Shown: piece by piece, positions 1 through 7,667 of the stretch
How the letters are laid out: each line of letters opens with the position of its first letter
How positions within the stretch are numbered: the stretch's first letter is position 1
IMG/VR virus record: IMGVR_UViG_3300042691_047136
Location: 1 to 39,287 of that record
Source: a virus
Strand: one strand, 5' to 3'
Length of the DNA: 39,287 nt
Program-made: the position numbers and the translations under genes
Notes under the pieces: model-generated
What the model was told of the DNA's origin: nothing
Database searches by the model: none
What the model saw: only the letters and a program-made list of their open reading frames with translations

Positions 1-2
1 AT

Positions 3-1400
3 GCCTGCATCGACCTGTGGGCGCGCGAGCACTACAAGAGCACCATCATCACCTTCGGCGGCATCATCCAGGAGGTGCTGTGCGACCCGGAAGTGACCAT
101 CGGCATCTTCTCGCATGTGAAGCCGGTGGCGCGCAAGTTCATGCTGCAGATCAAGCAGGAATTCGAGAGCAACGCCGGGCTCAAGGCGCTGTTCCCGGAC
201 ATCCTCTACGACAGCCCGCAGCGCGAGGCAGTGAAGTGGTCCGAGGAGAAGGGCCTGCAGGTCCGCCGCAAGGGCAACGCCAAGGAAGCGACCATCGAGG
301 CGCATGGCCTGGTCGACGGCATGCCGACCGGCGCGCACTTCCGCCTGCGGGTCTACGACGACGTGGTGACGCTGGAATCGGTCAGCACGCCGGAGCAGGT
401 GAAGAAGACCAGTGATGCCTGGGCCTTGTCGGACAACCTCGGCGCCAAGGGCGCGCACGGCGAGGTCGGCCGCGCGTGGCACATCGGCACCCGCTACAGC
501 TTCGCGGACACCTACCAGGACATCCTGGACCGCGAGATCCTCAAGGCGCGCATCTATCCGGCCACCGACAACGGCCTGGCCGGCGGCACCCCGGTATTCC
601 TGACCCCGGAAGCCTGGGCGCGCAAGAAGGCTACCCAGACCGAGGCCATCATCGCCTGCCAGATGCTGCAGAACCCGGCGGCCGGCAACGAGGCCATCTT
701 CCGCAAGGAATGGGCGAAGTTCACCGACATCCGGCCGGCGACGCTCAACGTGTATGTCACCTGCGACCCGGCCAGTTCGCGCAAGAAGGGCAGCGACCGC
801 ACCGCTGTCGCGGTGATCGGGGTCGATAGCGCCCACAACAAGTACCTGCTGGACGGCTATCACCACAAGATGAGCCTGTCCGAGCGCTGGGCGGCGCTGA
901 AGGGCATGCGCCGGGTGTGGATGAACATGCCGGGCGTGCAGATGGTCAAGGTCGGCTACGAGCGTTACGGCATGACCAGCGACCTCGAATACTTCGAGGA
1001 GCAGATGCTGCGCGAGCGCGATGCATTCGAGATCGTCGAACTGGCTTGGCCGCGCGAGGGGCCGGGTAGCAAGATCGACCGTATCCAGCGCCTGCAGCCG
1101 GACTTCAAGGCCGGCAAGTTCTTCCTCGCGGCCCTGGCGAGCGGCGAGACGGCCAACCAGCGCCGCGTGCGCGAGGCAGGGCAGGCCTTCCGGGTGATGG
1201 CGCCGGTCAAGCGCCGCGACCATACCGGTGACCTGTACTCGCTGAACAAGAATTTCCTGGAGGAGTTCCTCGTGTACCCGTTCTCGGCGCACGACGACTT
1301 CCTCGACGCGGTATCCCGCATTTACGACATGGAGCCGGTACCACCGATCCTGATTGACGAGAAGGATCTTGAACCGGAGGTTTACGTTGACGGCATATAG
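3..1400 (+). CDS. terL: Phage terminase large subunit (5' partial)
   Basis: This is the ATPase/nuclease motor that drives DNA into the procapsid through the portal. The reading frame is open to the left edge, so the start is missing. The visible N-terminus holds the degenerate Walker A-like stretch AREHYKST at residues 7-14 of the fragment, typical of large terminases. The RNase H-like nuclease half begins at TCDPASSRKKGSDRTAVAV, where the Asp is the expected first metal ligand, and ends with an HDDFLDA motif carrying late acidic ligands. About 465 residues are visible, so only a modest N-terminal piece is lost. The stop is followed after 9 bases by the next gene. The small terminase subunit is expected just left of the window. 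Confidence 0.93.
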   Translation, partial: ACIDLWAREHYKSTIITFGGIIQEVLCDPEVTIGIFSHVKPVARKFMLQIKQEFESNAGLKALFPDILYDSPQREAVKWSEEKGLQVRRKGNAKEATIEAHGLVDGMPTGAHFRLRVYDDVVTLESVSTPEQVKKTSDAWALSDNLGAKGAHGEVGRAWHIGTRYSFADTYQDILDREILKARIYPATDNGLAGGTPVFLTPEAWARKKATQTEAIIACQMLQNPAAGNEAIFRKEWAKFTDIRPATLNVYVTCDPASSRKKGSDRTAVAVIGVDSAHNKYLLDGYHHKMSLSERWAALKGMRRVWMNMPGVQMVKVGYERYGMTSDLEYFEEQMLRERDAFEIVELAWPREGPGSKIDRIQRLQPDFKAGKFFLAALASGETANQRRVREAGQAFRVMAPVKRRDHTGDLYSLNKNFLEEFLVYPFSAHDDFLDAVSRIYDMEPVPPILIDEKDLEPEVYVDGI

Positions 1401-1409
1401 GAGCGCGGC

Positions 1410-1583
1410 ATGGCACTGACCACCTACCCCGTGTCCCCCGAGGAAGTCGTGCGCATGTCCGACCAGCTTTGGTCGGAAGTGGTCGGCATCGCCAGCGCGG
1501 AGAATCCGCCGCCGGCGGTCGAGGTCGGCTACCAGTTCTCCAACGGCCGCAAATTCGACGACGCCAAAGGCAGCTACCGATGA
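1410..1583 (+). CDS. Small phage protein of unknown function (57 aa)
   Basis: The protein begins MALTTYPVSPEEVVRMSDQL and ends in a Lys/Arg-rich tail. A ribosome-binding site (GGAG, spaced 6 bases) follows directly after the terminase stop, and the stop overlaps the next start as ATGA, so it is translationally coupled. It has no signal peptide, membrane segment or recognisable domain. Its position between terminase and portal suggests a packaging or head accessory role, which is inference from location only. Confidence 0.72.
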   Translation: MALTTYPVSPEEVVRMSDQLWSEVVGIASAENPPPAVEVGYQFSNGRKFDDAKGSYR

Positions 1584-1741
1584 CGCATCCGGTGCTGGCC
1601 GAGATCGCCCAGCCTGACGACTACGACGAACTCCCGGAAGCGGTAAAGGGCGTTTACTCGCGCGCGGAGTATCTCTGGCTGTCGGACGACCGCAAGGCCA
1701 CGCTGGTGCAGCGTGAAACCGAACCTGACTGGAGGGAATGA
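1580..1741 (+). CDS. Small acidic phage protein of unknown function (53 aa)
   Basis: The start codon overlaps the previous stop as ATGA. A longer in-frame start upstream exists but would run through the previous gene, so 1580 is preferred. The protein is acidic (PDDYDELPEAVKG near the N-terminus, ETEPDWRE at the C-terminus) and has no identifiable domain. The following gene starts at the base after this stop. The tight packing supports it as real, but no function can be assigned. Confidence 0.7.
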   Translation: MTHPVLAEIAQPDDYDELPEAVKGVYSRAEYLWLSDDRKATLVQRETEPDWRE

Positions 1742-2083
1742 ATGGACATCGTCACCGATCGCCCGGCCATTCCGATCCTCGACCAGATCACGGCCGCCAA
1801 CATGGCCGACACGCTGCACAAGCACTACCCGAACTACCGCTGGGCGGTGTACGTGAGCGGCGAGCAGGGCATCGCCAAGGTCTACAACCTCGACCTCACG
1901 GGCCAGCACGCCTGGGTGCTGCATCTGGACGTCATGTTCTCGGCCACCGACTGGGACCGCCGCATCATGCGCGCCGGCGGCGAGATTCTGGAACGCTACC
2001 GCCTGGACCGCGCCCGCTTCGACCTGGACCGCTGGATGGCGCTGCCGACCGACTTTGCCGGCCGCTTCGTGGCCGCAGCGTGA
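1742..2083 (+). CDS. Phage protein of unknown function (113 aa)
   Basis: The gene begins immediately after the previous stop, with a GGAGGG ribosome-binding site 6 bases upstream. The protein is rich in aromatic and charged residues (HKHYPNYRWAVYVSGEQGIA; later FDLDRWMALPTDFAGRF) and looks like a compact soluble mixed alpha/beta fold. No known family is recognised. It ends 13 bases before the portal gene. Its place in the packaging module is the only functional clue. Confidence 0.78.
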   Translation: MDIVTDRPAIPILDQITAANMADTLHKHYPNYRWAVYVSGEQGIAKVYNLDLTGQHAWVLHLDVMFSATDWDRRIMRAGGEILERYRLDRARFDLDRWMALPTDFAGRFVAAA

Positions 2084-2096
2084 TGGTTGACTGCGG

Positions 2097-4232
2097 ATGA
2101 TCGACACCGGCGAGCAGACCACCCCGCAACCCGCGGCGCCGGACTGGCTCACCATCGCGCGCGACGCCTTCGTCGGCTCGACCAACTATTTCGACAACTC
2201 GATCCGCTACGACATCGAGCAGGACATCCGCCAGTTCCAGAGCGTGCACCCGGCCGGGTCCAAGTACCTGACCGACACGTTCCGCGCGCGCAGCCACTTC
2301 TTCCGCCCGAAAACCCGCTCCGCCATCCGCAAGGGTGAGGCCACCGCCGCCGAGGCGCTGTTCGCCACCGAGGACGTGCTCTCGGTCGCCGCCGAGGACG
2401 ACGAAAACCCGGTGCAGCAGGCCTCCGCAGCGGTGATGAAGGAAATCCTGCAATACCGGCTCACCAAGACCATTCCGTGGTTTCTGACGGCAGTGGCGTC
2501 GTATCAGGAAGCCCAGGCGGTGGGCGTGGTGGTGTCCTACCAGTGCTGGGAATACGACGCCGTGCGCGGTATCGACCGGCCGGCCATCAAGCTGCGGCCG
2601 ATCGAGAACATCCGCATCGACCCGGCCTCCGAATGGGTGGACCCGATCGGCAGCAGTCCCTATCTGATCGACATGCTGCCGATGTACGTCAAGGACGTGC
2701 GCGCCCGCATGACCCAGCCTGACCCGAAAACCGGTGCGCCGCGCTGGGCGCCGATCCCGGACAGCGAAATCCTGCAGGCGGTGCGCTCGTATTCCGATTC
2801 CACCCGCCTGACGCGCGAGGGTTCGAAGCGCACCGACTCGAAAGACCAGATCACCACGCTGACTGACTTCACCATCGTGTGGATCCACAAGAACATCGTC
2901 GAGTGGAACGGCCAGGACTGGCTGTACTACACCCTGGGCACCAACCGCCTGCTCTCCAACCCGGTGCCGCTGCGGCAGGTGTACCGCCACGGCAAGCGGC
3001 CCTACGTGATGGGCTTTTGCGCGCTGGAAGCGCACCGCCTGTACCCGGGCGGGGTGGGGCGCCTGACGCGCGACATCCAGGCCGAAATCAACGAAAACGC
3101 CAACCAGCGCTCCGACAACGTCAAGTTCGCGATGAACAAGCGCTACTTCGTCAAGCGCGGCAAGCGTGTCGACCTGCGCAGCCTGGTGCGCAACATCCCC
3201 AGTTCGGTCACCCTGATGGACGACCCGGAAAAGGACGTGCAGGTGCAGGAAACGCAGGACGTGACCTCCAGCGCCTACGCCGAGCAGGACCGCCTGAATC
3301 TGGACTTCGACGACGTGGCCGGCGCGTTCTCCGGCTCCTCCGTGCAGTCCAACCGCAACCTGAATGAAACGGTCGGCGGCATGAATATCCTGACCGCCAG
3401 CGCCAACAAGGTCGAGAACTACCAGCTGCGCACTTGGATCGAGACCTGGGCCGAGCCGGTGCTGCGCCAGGTGACGCTCCTGGAGCAGGAATACGAGACT
3501 GACGACATTATCCTCGCGCTGGCTGGGCGCAAGGCTGAACTGCCGCAGAAGTTCGGGATCGATGCCGTCACCGACGACCTGCTCCAGCAGGAACTCACCC
3601 TCAACATCAACGTCGGCCTGGGCCTCACCAGCCCGCAGGAGCAGGTCAACCGCTTCATGTTCGGCCTCTCGACCCTGCGGGACATCCTGGCCGACGGCGT
3701 GCTCGAACGCTACGGCCTGAAAATCTCCGAGGTCATCAAGGAAATCTTCGGAAAGCTGGGCTACAAGAGCGGCGGCCGCTTTTTTGATGAGAACCAGGAC
3801 CCGGCCGTTACTGGCCTCAAAGCCATGGTGCAGCAACTGGAACAGCGTCTGGCCATGAAGCAGGACCCGGAACTGACCAAAGCGCAGATCAGGAAGGTGA
3901 TGGCCGAGATCGACAACATCCAGGCCGAGCGGGTCAAGAAGGGTGTCGAGTCGGCCTACTCCGCGATGCAGGCGGCCGGCGTCATCGCCGCCACGCCGCA
4001 GACCGCGCCGATCGCCGACACCGTGATGGCCGCGGCAGGTTACCGGGTGCCGGTACCGCCGGGCGTCGATCCGAATTTCGGCGCGGGTGCTGGCGCGCCG
4101 CTCACCGAGGCCGCGCCGGAAGTACCCGCCAATCCGCACACACATCCGAACCTGCCGCAACCGCCGGCATCGGCGGGTGATGGCGCGCAGCAGGGTATTG
4201 AAACCCCGGCCGTGGATGCGGTGCCGGCATGA
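2097..4232 (+). CDS. Phage portal protein, P22-like
   Basis: The portal is the dodecameric ring at one capsid vertex through which DNA is packaged and ejected and to which terminase and tail bind. At 711 aa it matches the length of P22-type portals (about 725 aa). Supporting features are the position directly after terminase, the conserved-looking IKLRPIENIRIDPASEWVDP segment around residue 165, and the long helical C-terminal half (LKAMVQQLEQRLAMKQDPEL and onward). The tail is low-complexity, Ala/Pro-rich and probably disordered. No residue-level catalytic motif is expected. The stop overlaps the next start (ATGA). Confidence 0.88.
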   Translation: MIDTGEQTTPQPAAPDWLTIARDAFVGSTNYFDNSIRYDIEQDIRQFQSVHPAGSKYLTDTFRARSHFFRPKTRSAIRKGEATAAEALFATEDVLSVAAEDDENPVQQASAAVMKEILQYRLTKTIPWFLTAVASYQEAQAVGVVVSYQCWEYDAVRGIDRPAIKLRPIENIRIDPASEWVDPIGSSPYLIDMLPMYVKDVRARMTQPDPKTGAPRWAPIPDSEILQAVRSYSDSTRLTREGSKRTDSKDQITTLTDFTIVWIHKNIVEWNGQDWLYYTLGTNRLLSNPVPLRQVYRHGKRPYVMGFCALEAHRLYPGGVGRLTRDIQAEINENANQRSDNVKFAMNKRYFVKRGKRVDLRSLVRNIPSSVTLMDDPEKDVQVQETQDVTSSAYAEQDRLNLDFDDVAGAFSGSSVQSNRNLNETVGGMNILTASANKVENYQLRTWIETWAEPVLRQVTLLEQEYETDDIILALAGRKAELPQKFGIDAVTDDLLQQELTLNINVGLGLTSPQEQVNRFMFGLSTLRDILADGVLERYGLKISEVIKEIFGKLGYKSGGRFFDENQDPAVTGLKAMVQQLEQRLAMKQDPELTKAQIRKVMAEIDNIQAERVKKGVESAYSAMQAAGVIAATPQTAPIADTVMAAAGYRVPVPPGVDPNFGAGAGAPLTEAAPEVPANPHTHPNLPQPPASAGDGAQQGIETPAVDAVPA

Positions 4233-4531
4233 GCGAGCAGACCACCGAACAAGTCGACCGGCGCGAGCTGATCCGCCTGATTGACATGGGCATCCAGGTC
4301 GAGGCGTTCATCAATTCTGACCTGGGGCGCTACCTTCTGGACCGGTCAAACGCCGAGCAGAAGGCCGCGCTGGAACAGTTGGGCAACGTCGATCCGGATG
4401 ATACCAAGGCGATCCGCCGGCTGCAATTCAACCTGCAAGTGGCAGCGGGGATTCAGAATTGGCTGGCGGACCTGGTGGTGGAGGCGCGGAATGCGGAGGA
4501 AACGTTGCGAGCGGTTGAGCAGTCGAATTGA
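4229..4531 (+). CDS. Small helical phage protein (100 aa)
   Basis: Start and portal stop overlap (ATGA), so the gene is coupled to the portal. The sequence is predicted almost wholly helical, with EQVDRRELIRLIDMGIQVEA near the N-terminus and QVAAGIQNWLADLVVEARNA near the C-terminus. Genes of this size between portal and scaffold are common in phages with this head type, but their function is generally unknown. It is the last gene before the non-phage LysR/cupin insertion, so the next ancestral gene is the scaffold gene about 3.1 kb downstream. Confidence 0.78.
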   Translation: MSEQTTEQVDRRELIRLIDMGIQVEAFINSDLGRYLLDRSNAEQKAALEQLGNVDPDDTKAIRRLQFNLQVAAGIQNWLADLVVEARNAEETLRAVEQSN

Positions 4532-4663
4532 ACGACTGCTGTAGGCTATATTGCTGCCTCTGAAAGGGGCGCTGAATCCGTACGCTGGTCGGCAGGAGGC
4601 CGACTCTTGTCAGTCTGTCCGCGTTCTCTGAAGCGGACGTTTGCGGATTTATTCGGTACGCGA
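4532..4663. other. Left flank of cargo insertion; small hairpins, no gene
   Basis: This 132-base stretch separates the last packaging gene from the convergent LysR gene. It contains two short inverted repeats: GTCGGC/GCCGAC at 4588-4604 with a 5-base loop, and GTCCGC/GCGGAC at about 4617-4638. Neither is followed by a clear T run. Composition here is already lower in GC than the phage genes, suggesting that the insertion boundary lies close to 4532. No coding sequence is visible. Confidence 0.5.
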
Positions 4664-5662
4664 TTACTCCCCTACACGCGCTTCACGCCGTAGCTGCGCC
4701 GCGCTTAGTGAACTCATAGGGCGAACTATTTCTCGAACATTCTCCATGAACAATTCGGCGCTTGCCGCAAGGGTACGGTTCTTCAAACGAATTATTCCAA
4801 TTTGAACGCCGGCTTGCACATTCAGTGGTAGAACGCGCAGAAACCGTGGAGCATTCCCGAACCGAAGCACCGACCCGTACATCACCGTAAGGAACCTGTT
4901 GGTCGCTATCAGCTCATACCTAACGAGCATGGACATCGTGGTAACTACAGACTTCGGCAACTCCAGTTTTTTCCGGTCAAATTCATTTCTAAGCTGCAAA
5001 ATCATTGCACCTTCTGTCGCAGGCAGTAGCCAGCGGTGTTGGGCGGCTTCTTCAAGCGTAACTGATCGTCGGGCTGCCAATGGATGTTTAGCGCCAGCAA
5101 CGATGAACAGTCGATCATCGAACAATCGGTCGAATTCTAGATTGTCGTTGGTGCCGGCATTCTGCTCTCGACCTATGCCGAAATCGAGTGATCTTGTAAG
5201 CACCTCGCTCGCCAATTTTCCCGATTCAAGTTCCGTGATGTGAAACCGGAAGTTAGCGCGTTGATCTAGGACGGTGGCAATAGCGCGGGGTAGAAGACCG
5301 GCGCAGATAGTTGGTGTCGCGCCGATACGCAACTCGCCACGACTTCCATCCTTTAAGCACGCGATTTCATCTACGGCTTGACGCAGTTCTTCAAAAACGC
5401 CAGTTGCGCGGTGTAACAGAACCTCGCCGTGTGGTGTCGGTGTAACCCCCCGATTGGTGCGGTCAAACAACCGCACACCGAACGCATCTTCCAGTTCTGC
5501 AATGCTTTTCGATAGGGCCGGTTGAGTAAGGCCTATTTCATTCGCGGCCTTCAGAATGCTGCCTGATCGCGCAACCGCCAGAAGTAGCCTCAACTCCCGC
5601 AGCGTTATTCGCCGAGCAATCGTGTCCACAGCAGTTATATGGCTCGTTCTGGATGAAACCAT
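4664..5662 (-). CDS. LysR-family transcriptional regulator
   Basis: This is a DNA-binding regulator of about 332 aa. The N-terminal winged HTH (residues about 20-79) includes SILKAANEIGLTQPALSKSI and VRLFDRTNRGVTPTPHGEVL, hallmark LysR sequences. The remainder is a periplasmic-binding-protein-like effector domain. It is transcribed leftward, against the phage late operon, and diverges from the cupin gene, the usual LysR arrangement. The ATG used has no good ribosome-binding site; a start about 11 codons later at GTG is possible. GC content and codon use are clearly lower than in the phage genes, supporting acquisition from elsewhere. The effector is unknown. Confidence 0.93.
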   Translation of the reverse strand: MVSSRTSHITAVDTIARRITLRELRLLLAVARSGSILKAANEIGLTQPALSKSIAELEDAFGVRLFDRTNRGVTPTPHGEVLLHRATGVFEELRQAVDEIACLKDGSRGELRIGATPTICAGLLPRAIATVLDQRANFRFHITELESGKLASEVLTRSLDFGIGREQNAGTNDNLEFDRLFDDRLFIVAGAKHPLAARRSVTLEEAAQHRWLLPATEGAMILQLRNEFDRKKLELPKSVVTTMSMLVRYELIATNRFLTVMYGSVLRFGNAPRFLRVLPLNVQAGVQIGIIRLKNRTLAASAELFMENVREIVRPMSSLSAAQLRREARVGE

Positions 5663-5669
5663 TTGGTTA

Positions 5670-5692
5670 TATCGATCTTGATAAATTCGATA
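5670..5692. promoter_or_regulatory. Candidate LysR operator (TATCGA-N11-TCGATA)
   Basis: A perfect 6-base inverted repeat with an 11-base spacer lies in the divergent intergenic region between the lysR-type and cupin genes. The T-N11-A geometry is the classic LysR-type recognition pattern. A near-direct repeat of 13 bases (CCATTTGGTTATA at 5659-5671 and CCATTCGGCTATA at 5705-5717, 11 matches) flanks it and could be a second binding element. That it binds this regulator is inference. Confidence 0.6.
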
Positions 5693-5759
5693 ACGGGATT
5701 ATATCCATTCGGCTATAGTGACCCGCCTGAAATACCACTCATCGAAATGGAGATTCAAA

Positions 5760-6224
5760 ATGAACAAGCGTCCTAAACTCATTTTTGGCTCAAGCAGAGC
5801 GGCAAGATTTGCGCGATATGTGTTGGCGATGTTCGCTTATATTTTGCTAGCGGTATCTGTGGTTCACGCACAGGATCCGAAAGACAATCCACAAAAATCC
5901 GGAGTGGTCGCTACCGATCTGATAGTGCGCGCGGTGGAGGGCGTAGCGAATCAGGAGTTCACTGTCATAGATGTGAAGTACGCACCAGGTGGCGTCAATC
6001 GTCGCCATTTTCATCCGGCGGCGGTCACCTTCTTTATAGTTTCTGGGACACCGGTTTTCCAGGAGGAAGGCAAGGAACCGATCACTCTAAAACCCGGTGA
6101 CAGCTTGCTCGTTCCTGCCGGCACTACTCATTCACACTGGAACCCAAGTAAGGCTGAAGGCGTTCGATGGCTGGAATTCATCGTGGCTGAAAAAGGCAAA
6201 GGACGATCCATCCGAAAGCCTTAG
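5760..6224 (+). CDS. Exported small cupin-domain protein
   Basis: The protein has 154 aa. The ATG at 5760 has a GGAG ribosome-binding site and is preferred over an in-frame GTG 42 bases upstream. The N-terminus has Arg/Lys residues, a hydrophobic core (YVLAMFAYILLAVSVV) and a likely signal-peptidase site after VHA at residue 37, so export is expected. A single cupin barrel follows. Motif 1 has H83 and H85 but lacks the usual Glu four residues later. Motif 2 is PGDSLLVPAGTTHSHWN with H124. Metal binding may therefore use three His. Substrate is unknown. It is probably controlled by the divergent LysR gene. The IS5-group insertion starts right behind its stop codon. Confidence 0.85.
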   Translation: MNKRPKLIFGSSRAARFARYVLAMFAYILLAVSVVHAQDPKDNPQKSGVVATDLIVRAVEGVANQEFTVIDVKYAPGGVNRRHFHPAAVTFFIVSGTPVFQEEGKEPITLKPGDSLLVPAGTTHSHWNPSKAEGVRWLEFIVAEKGKGRSIRKP

Positions 6225-6228
6225 CTAG

Positions 6229-6244
6229 GGAAACACTGAACAAG
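6229..6244 (+). repeat. IS5-group left terminal inverted repeat
   Basis: This is the 16-base left end of the element, directly inside the CTAG target duplication. It pairs with 7392-7407 at 13 of 16 positions. Confidence 0.85.
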
Positions 6245-6293
6245 TTCCCGATTTTGCTGTCGTAGTGCGAGGCGCAAACGGGAGGGTCGAAAG

Positions 6294-7274
6294 ATGAAGG
6301 GGATGACGCAGATGACGCTGGCGGCATCGAAGCGATTCGAAGTGTACGGCCGGTCGACGCGCAAGGCGGAATTTCTGGCGCGCATGGAAGCGCTGGTGCC
6401 ATGGACCGAGTTCTGTGCGCTCATCGAGCCGCACTACGCCAAGCCCGGCAACGGCCGGCCTCCTGTTGGTCTGGAGCGCATGCTGCGCATGTACTTCGTG
6501 GCCAACTGGTTCAACCTGGCCGATGAAGCCTGCGAAGACGCTCTCTACGACATCGCCGCGTTTCGTGACTTCTGCCGCATCGACTTGGGGCGCGAGCGGG
6601 TACCGGACGCCACCACCCTGCTCAAATTTCGCCACCTGCTCGAAGACAAGAAGATCGGTGCCGCGCTGTTCGCCAAGGTCGGTCAGTTGCTGCAGGCCAA
6701 CGGGATGAAACTCTCCGGCGGCACCATCGTCGATGCCACCCTGATCGCCGCGCCGCCGTCGACCAAGAACAAGGACAAGAGCCGCGATCCGGAAATGCAC
6801 CAGAGCAAGAAGGGCAACGAATGGCACTTCGGCATGAAACTGCACATCGGTGCGGACAGCGCGTCCGGGCTGGTGCACAGCGCCAGCGTCACCGCCGGCA
6901 ATGTGCATGACAGCCAGGAACTCCCCAATCTGCTGCATGGAAACGAAACCCGGTTTTACGGTGACAGCGCCTACCGTGGCAAGGCAATCCGTGAGCGGCT
7001 CAAGGAACTGGCGCCCAAGGCGAAGGACTTCACCAACAAGCGGGCCTACAAGAACCGGCCGCTGACCGATGCAGACAAAGAGACCAATCGGCGCAAGTCG
7101 GCGGTGCGCTCCAAGGTTGAGCATCCGTTCCTGACCATCAAGCGCATCTGGGGCTTCGCCAAGGTCCGGTATCGTGGCTTGAAAAAGAACGCCAACCGGG
7201 CGTTCGCCATGCTGGCGACGCTCAATTTGGTCAAGTGGGGACGACCGCTCACAGGAGAGGTGCGTCCTGCATGA
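6294..7274 (+). CDS. IS5-family transposase
   Basis: This is a DDE transposase of 326 aa, the usual size for the IS5 group. The catalytic triad can be read as D147 in GGTIVDATLI, D224 in FYGDSAYRG and E276 in SKVEHPF, the last within the conserved Y/R-rich C-terminal signature ending near KNANRAFAMLATLNL. The ATG at 6294 has a GGGAGG ribosome-binding site 8 bases upstream. The frame is uninterrupted, so the enzyme may be active. High-GC codon use differs from the adjacent low-GC LysR/cupin genes. Confidence 0.95.
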   Translation: MKGMTQMTLAASKRFEVYGRSTRKAEFLARMEALVPWTEFCALIEPHYAKPGNGRPPVGLERMLRMYFVANWFNLADEACEDALYDIAAFRDFCRIDLGRERVPDATTLLKFRHLLEDKKIGAALFAKVGQLLQANGMKLSGGTIVDATLIAAPPSTKNKDKSRDPEMHQSKKGNEWHFGMKLHIGADSASGLVHSASVTAGNVHDSQELPNLLHGNETRFYGDSAYRGKAIRERLKELAPKAKDFTNKRAYKNRPLTDADKETNRRKSAVRSKVEHPFLTIKRIWGFAKVRYRGLKKNANRAFAMLATLNLVKWGRPLTGEVRPA

Positions 7275-7391
7275 GAAAAATGCATAGAGAAACACCGCGA
7301 TTTCCCTCTTAGCAGAGCCAAAAACCAATGAAATCACGATTCTTTCCGACATTTCAGCTCAATCCCGCTCGGCAGCCGGTATTTTCGACCG

Positions 7392-7407
7392 GTTGATCAG
7401 CGTTTCC
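7392..7407 (-). repeat. IS5-group right terminal inverted repeat
   Basis: This is the right end of the element, adjoining the second CTAG copy at 7408-7411. It is inverted relative to 6229-6244, with 13 of 16 bases shared. Confidence 0.85.
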
Positions 7408-7411
7408 CTAG

Positions 7412-7625
7412 GGAGTATTGACCAGTAATCGCAAAAAGGAGATGTGACTACGACCGGTCGCTTTGGGTTGGGTCCTGCTCGACGCCAAGTTCTCCGTCGT
7501 CAGTCGGTGGCCCGCACTAAGCGGCCGTTGACCGCTTCTCAGAGTAAAGGTTCTCGGCATTTTTGACTCCGGCGTGGTGAGTAGCCTCCCTCCGCCCATT
7601 AATTCCCCGCACCTCGCCGCCCCCC
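7412..7625. other. Right flank of cargo insertion, no gene seen
   Basis: About 210 bases lie between the IS element and the terminator. No ORF with a credible ribosome-binding site or codon use is visible. The first part continues the lower-GC cargo DNA that was interrupted by the IS. The last 50 bases are C-rich and probably phage-derived, so the insertion junction is likely near 7560-7600, but the exact base cannot be fixed from this sequence alone. Confidence 0.45.
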
Positions 7626-7651
7626 AAGCCCGCCCCCAGCGGGCTTTTTTT
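7626..7651 (+). terminator. Factor-independent terminator in front of the scaffold gene
   Basis: An 8-bp stem (AAGCCCGC / GCGGGCTT) with the 5-base loop CCCCA runs directly into a stretch of seven T. Only 16 bases separate it from the scaffold start codon, leaving no room for a downstream promoter, so transcripts for the capsid genes must read through it. Confidence 0.85.
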
Positions 7652-7667
7652 ATTTCTGGAGCAACAC

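Larger units (their letters stand above)
6229..7407 (+). mobile_element. IS5-group insertion sequence, complete (1,179 bp)
   Basis: One transposase gene lies between imperfect terminal inverted repeats (GGAAACACTGAACAAG on the left; GGAAACGCTGATCAAC when the right end is read inward; 13 of 16 match). Both sides are flanked by CTAG (6225-6228 and 7408-7411), which fits the 4-bp CWAR target duplication typical of the IS5 group. The intact ends and uninterrupted gene suggest a recent insertion. The target was one base downstream of the cupin gene's stop codon, so no gene was broken. Confidence 0.92.

Noticed and set aside
1965-4160. Very long antisense frame (about 730 codons) opposite the portal gene
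   Set aside because: Its product is rich in Arg, His, Val, Gly and Leu with no domain or ribosome-binding site, as expected for the complement of a GC3-biased gene.
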